Below the pieces are notes generated by a model that saw only the letters and a program-made list of their open reading frames with translations, was not told where the DNA came from and searched no databases. Source: Paracoccaceae bacterium (lineage in GTDB: Bacteria; Pseudomonadota; Alphaproteobacteria; Rhodobacterales; Rhodobacteraceae). From it: 17,255 bases of DNA. Numbering within the stretch: position 1 is the stretch's first letter; each line of letters begins with the position of its first letter. Both the position numbers and the translations under genes were made by a program. The DNA lies in the NCBI GenBank assembly GCA_007129775.1, contig SKUV01000122.1, forward strand, positions 1-17,255. The letters run 5' to 3'. Below are positions 14,557 through 17,255 of this stretch, in pieces.

Positions 14557-16217
14557 GCAGCGAAAGACTTATCTACCTGCCGCTCGGCGGGTCGGGCGAG
14601 GTGGGCATGAACGCCTATGTCTACGGCTACGGCCCCGAGGGGGCGGAGCGGCTGGTGCTGGTCGATCTGGGCGTCACCTTCCCCGATATGGACAGCACGC
14701 CGGGCGTCGATCTGATCCTGCCCGATCTGACATGGCTGATCGAACGACGCGACCAGCTTGACGGGATCATCATCACCCATGCCCATGAGGACCATGTCGG
14801 CGCGCTGGGCCATCTGTGGGGCAAGCTGCGCGTGCCGGTCTATGCGCGCCAGTTCACCGGCCGCATCGCCCGGCTGAAATTCGAGGAACACGGCCACCCG
14901 GTCGATCAGATCAACATCGTCGCGGCACGGCCTGAAACGGTGCAGATCGGCCCCTTCAAGGCGCAATTCGTGCCGATCAGCCATTCGATCCCGGAAACCT
15001 CCGTCATGATCCTCGACACTCCCGGCGGGCGCGTGGTTCATGCCGCGGATTTCAAGATCGATACCGACCCCGTGGTCGGCGAGGCGTTCGATGAAGACCT
15101 CTACAGCGCGATCGGGGACGAGGGCGTGACTGCGCTGATCTGCGATTCGACCAATGTCTTCGTCCGGCATCCGGGCCGATCCGAAGGCTCGCTGGCCGAA
15201 CCGATCACCGAACTGGTGCGCGGCGCAAAGGGCATGGTGGTGGCCACGACCTTCGCCTCCAACGTCGCGCGGCTCAAGACGCTGGCGATGGCCGGGCAAG
15301 AGGCCGGCCGTTCTGTCTGCCTGCTGGGCCGGGCGATGCAGCGCATGGTGCGCAACGCTCAGGAAACCGGGGTGCTCAAGGGCTTTCCGGCGACGATCAG
15401 CGCCGAAGAGGCGGCCGATATCCCGCGCGAGAACCTGATGCTGCTGGTCACCGGGTCGCAGGGCGAACGTCGCGCGGCCTCGGCGCAACTCTCGCGCGGG
15501 CGGTATCTGGGGCTGGAGCTGAAGCCGGGCGATCTGTTCCTGTTCTCATCCAAGACGATCCCGGGCAACGAACGCGGCGTGCTGCAGATCATCAACGCAT
15601 TTTCCGAAATGGGCGTGGATGTGGTCGATGACAGCACCACGAAATACCACGTCTCGGGCCATGCCAACGGCCCGGATCTGGAGCGTTTTCACGCGCTGAT
15701 ACGCCCCGACATGATCCTGCCCAACCATGGCGAACACCGGATGCTGCGCCAGCATGCGAAGCTCGCGGCAGAGGCCGGTATCGCAACCGAGGTCGTGACC
15801 AACGGCATGATGGTGGAGTTGTCGGGCGAAACCCCGCGCGTGGTCGAGTATGTGGATGCCGGGCGCGTCTATGTGGATGGCGCGGTGCAGATCGGCGCGT
15901 TGGATGGTGTGGTCCGCAATCGCATCCGGATGGCACTGAACGGCCTCGTGATGGTCAATCTGATCGTGGAGGATAACGCGCCCCTAGGCGACCCCTGGGT
16001 GGAGGTGATGGGCCTGCCCGATACCGGCCGCTCCAAGGCGGCGCTGGCCGAGACGATGGAAGACGAATTGTCGGATTTCACCGAGCGCGCCGGTCGCAAG
16101 GTCATGGCCGATGACGGCAAGCTGGAAGACGGCATTCGCCGCATCGTCCGTCAGGTCGCGATGGAAGAGATCGGCAAGAAGCCCGAGGTGATCGTGGTGA
16201 TCAGCCGCCTGGCCTGA
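14553..16217 (+). CDS. rnj: ribonuclease J (metallo-beta-lactamase/beta-CASP RNase)
   Basis: This 554-residue protein is the usual length for RNase J, which trims or cuts RNA from or near 5' ends and matures rRNA and mRNA; members of Alphaproteobacteria are known. The zinc-binding motif HAHEDH is at residues 76-81, with H144 (PISHSIPE) and D166 (HAADFKID) as further metal ligands. The beta-CASP part shows CDSTNV (197-202), TGSQGE (300-305), SSKTIPGNE (332-340), HVSGHANGPD (366-375) and NHGEHRM (391-397) with the last conserved histidines. The C-terminal portion (about 400-554) is the linker and C-terminal domain. ATG 14553 overlaps the coaX stop. It is the last gene of the plus-strand run. 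Confidence 0.96.
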   Translation: MSSERLIYLPLGGSGEVGMNAYVYGYGPEGAERLVLVDLGVTFPDMDSTPGVDLILPDLTWLIERRDQLDGIIITHAHEDHVGALGHLWGKLRVPVYARQFTGRIARLKFEEHGHPVDQINIVAARPETVQIGPFKAQFVPISHSIPETSVMILDTPGGRVVHAADFKIDTDPVVGEAFDEDLYSAIGDEGVTALICDSTNVFVRHPGRSEGSLAEPITELVRGAKGMVVATTFASNVARLKTLAMAGQEAGRSVCLLGRAMQRMVRNAQETGVLKGFPATISAEEAADIPRENLMLLVTGSQGERRAASAQLSRGRYLGLELKPGDLFLFSSKTIPGNERGVLQIINAFSEMGVDVVDDSTTKYHVSGHANGPDLERFHALIRPDMILPNHGEHRMLRQHAKLAAEAGIATEVVTNGMMVELSGETPRVVEYVDAGRVYVDGAVQIGALDGVVRNRIRMALNGLVMVNLIVEDNAPLGDPWVEVMGLPDTGRSKAALAETMEDELSDFTERAGRKVMADDGKLEDGIRRIVRQVAMEEIGKKPEVIVVISRLA

Positions 16218-16230
16218 CAGGCGCCCTCGA

Positions 16231-16263
16231 CCGGAGCCCCGCGCCACTGGCGCGGGGCGTCGG
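16231..16263. terminator. strong hairpin between convergent rnj and helicase genes
   Basis: GCCCCGCGCC (16236-16245) and GGCGCGGGGC (16249-16258) form a perfect ten-pair stem with an ACT loop. After an A/G mismatch and a G-T pair it extends by CCG/CGG (16231-16233 with 16261-16263). It lies in the 47-base gap between two converging stop codons, where a bidirectional terminator is expected. No T-run follows on either strand, so it is not a classical intrinsic terminator and may act by RNA folding or with Rho. Confidence 0.6.
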
Positions 16264-16264
16264 G

Positions 16265-17255
16265 TCACTCGGAGTTCTGCTTGAACCCGCGCAGCAGGAA
16301 GTCGGGCACATGGTCGCCCATGCCGACGACACGCTCGCCGCCAGAGCCCCCGCCGCGGCGTCCGCCCCGGCGCTGATCATCGCGGCGCTCGTTGCGGGCC
16401 GGTGCATCGCGCCGTGCGGGCTTTTCCTTTGCCGTAGCCTTGGCGGGCGCCTCCGCGGCCTCCGGCGCGGCCGTGGCTGGTGCCTCGGCGCTGTCCTGCG
16501 GCTCGGCTGCGCGCTTCGCTTTCGCGGGTTTCTCGCTTTTTTCGGATCTGCGGGTGCGGCGGGGCTTTTCGGCGGGCTCTTCGGCCTCCGGCGCGGCGGC
16601 CCTGATCACCACCCCATCGGGCAGATCGCCGCGCGGGATCGGTTGTTGCAGCATGTGCTCTATCGCGGCGAGGTATTTCTCGTCTGCCGGCACCGCGATG
16701 GTAAAGGCCCGCCCGTCGCGCCCGGCGCGCCCGGTGCGCCCGATGCGGTGCACGTAATCCTCGGCATGGCTGGGCACGTCGAAATTGAACACATGGCTCA
16801 CATCGGGGATGTCGAGCCCGCGCGCCGCCACATCCGAGGCGATCAGGAACTTCAGCGTTCCGTCGCGAAAGGCATCGAGTGTGCGGGTGCGCACCGACTG
16901 GTCCAGATCACCGTGAATCGCGGCGGCATCAAAGCCGTGCTTCTTCAGCGATTTCGTCAGCGCATCCACATCGATCTTGCGGTTGCAGAAGATGATCGCA
17001 TTGCGGCAGGCATCGCCTTCGGCCCGGATCAGCGCCCGCAGGGCGGCGCGCTTTTCCTTGAAGGCGACGTCGCGGCGCGATGCCTGCACGGTATAGAGCC
17101 GCTGCGTGATGGTCTCGGACGCGGTGGCCTGGCGCGCCACCTCCACCCGCGCGGGGGCGGAGAGGAAGGTGTTGGTGATCCGCTCGATCTCCGGCGCCAT
17201 GGTGGCGGAATAGAAGAAGGTCTGCCGGGTGAAGGGCGTCAGCGAGAAGATCCGC
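16265..17255 (-). CDS. DEAD-box ATP-dependent RNA helicase, C-terminal part (start outside window)
   Basis: The minus-strand frame runs in from beyond 17255 and ends with its stop at 16265-16267, showing 329 residues. The first visible residues, RIFSLTPFTRQTFFYSATM, contain motif III (SAT), so the ATG at 17198-17200 is internal and the DEAD motif lies outside. The second RecA domain shows IIFCNRK (motif IV), HGDLDQ, FLIASDVAARGLDIP (motif V) and HRIGRTGRAG (motif VI). After it comes a long low-complexity tail rich in Ala, Glu, Lys and Arg ending in RRGGRRGGGSGG and a short conserved-looking end, DHVPDFLLRGF. Such helicases (RhlE/RhlB-like) unwind RNA in ribosome assembly or mRNA decay; the basic glycine-rich tail probably binds RNA. 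The subfamily cannot be fixed from this part. Confidence 0.95.
   Translation of the reverse strand, partial: RIFSLTPFTRQTFFYSATMAPEIERITNTFLSAPARVEVARQATASETITQRLYTVQASRRDVAFKEKRAALRALIRAEGDACRNAIIFCNRKIDVDALTKSLKKHGFDAAAIHGDLDQSVRTRTLDAFRDGTLKFLIASDVAARGLDIPDVSHVFNFDVPSHAEDYVHRIGRTGRAGRDGRAFTIAVPADEKYLAAIEHMLQQPIPRGDLPDGVVIRAAAPEAEEPAEKPRRTRRSEKSEKPAKAKRAAEPQDSAEAPATAAPEAAEAPAKATAKEKPARRDAPARNERRDDQRRGGRRGGGSGGERVVGMGDHVPDFLLRGFKQNSE

Noticed and set aside
1..17255. CRISPR arrays, tRNA/rRNA genes, insertion sequences, riboswitches or phage attachment sites
   Set aside because: No spaced direct repeats, transposase, tRNA-like cloverleaf or terminal inverted repeats were noticed, and coding genes fill nearly the whole window. 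No convincing promoter was seen either; the main one should lie upstream of nuoA.

Overview
The window is high-GC DNA that reads almost without gaps as one long plus-strand operon. Protein sequences and gene order point to an alphaproteobacterium, most likely Rhodobacteraceae (Paracoccus/Rhodobacter/Roseobacter group). Evidence for this: the nuo (complex I) cluster has small accessory genes between the structural genes; a DUF5337-type membrane peptide and a DUF3291 protein flank nuoF; NuoE carries a helix-hairpin-helix C-terminal extension; and nuoN is followed by birA, coaX and a ribonuclease J gene. The assignment rests on recognised families and gene order, not on a database search.

Layout. 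Positions 1-220 hold the 3' end of nuoE. Then come a two-helix membrane peptide (234-461), nuoF (514-1809), a DUF3291 protein (1822-2328), nuoG (2333-4354), a small predicted lipoprotein (4355-4780), nuoH (4805-5842), a SAM-dependent methyltransferase (5842-6513), nuoI (6518-7012), nuoJ (7065-7679), nuoK (7748-8053), nuoL (8057-10021), nuoM (10023-11564) and nuoN (11575-13014). The operon continues without a break into birA (12989-13771), coaX (13783-14556) and rnj (14553-16217). A hairpin at 16231-16263 separates rnj from a convergent minus-strand DEAD-box RNA helicase gene whose start lies beyond position 17255.

How the genes work together. NuoE, NuoF and NuoG form the NADH-oxidising module. 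NuoI belongs to the connecting arm, and NuoH, J, K, L, M and N form the proton-pumping membrane arm. NuoA-D must lie upstream, outside the window. The cluster keeps the cysteines for Fe-S centres N3, N1b, N4, N5, N6a and N6b and the key membrane-arm charged residues, so complex I looks intact. BirA attaches biotin to carboxylases, CoaX starts coenzyme A synthesis, and RNase J processes mRNA/rRNA 5' ends.

No CRISPR array, insertion sequence, tRNA or rRNA was seen. No gene-free stretch exceeds about 70 bp. The least explained content is the set of accessory genes between nuoE and nuoI: the DUF5337-like peptide, the DUF3291 protein, the lipoprotein and the methyltransferase. The methyltransferase, apparently translationally coupled to nuoH, is the most unusual.
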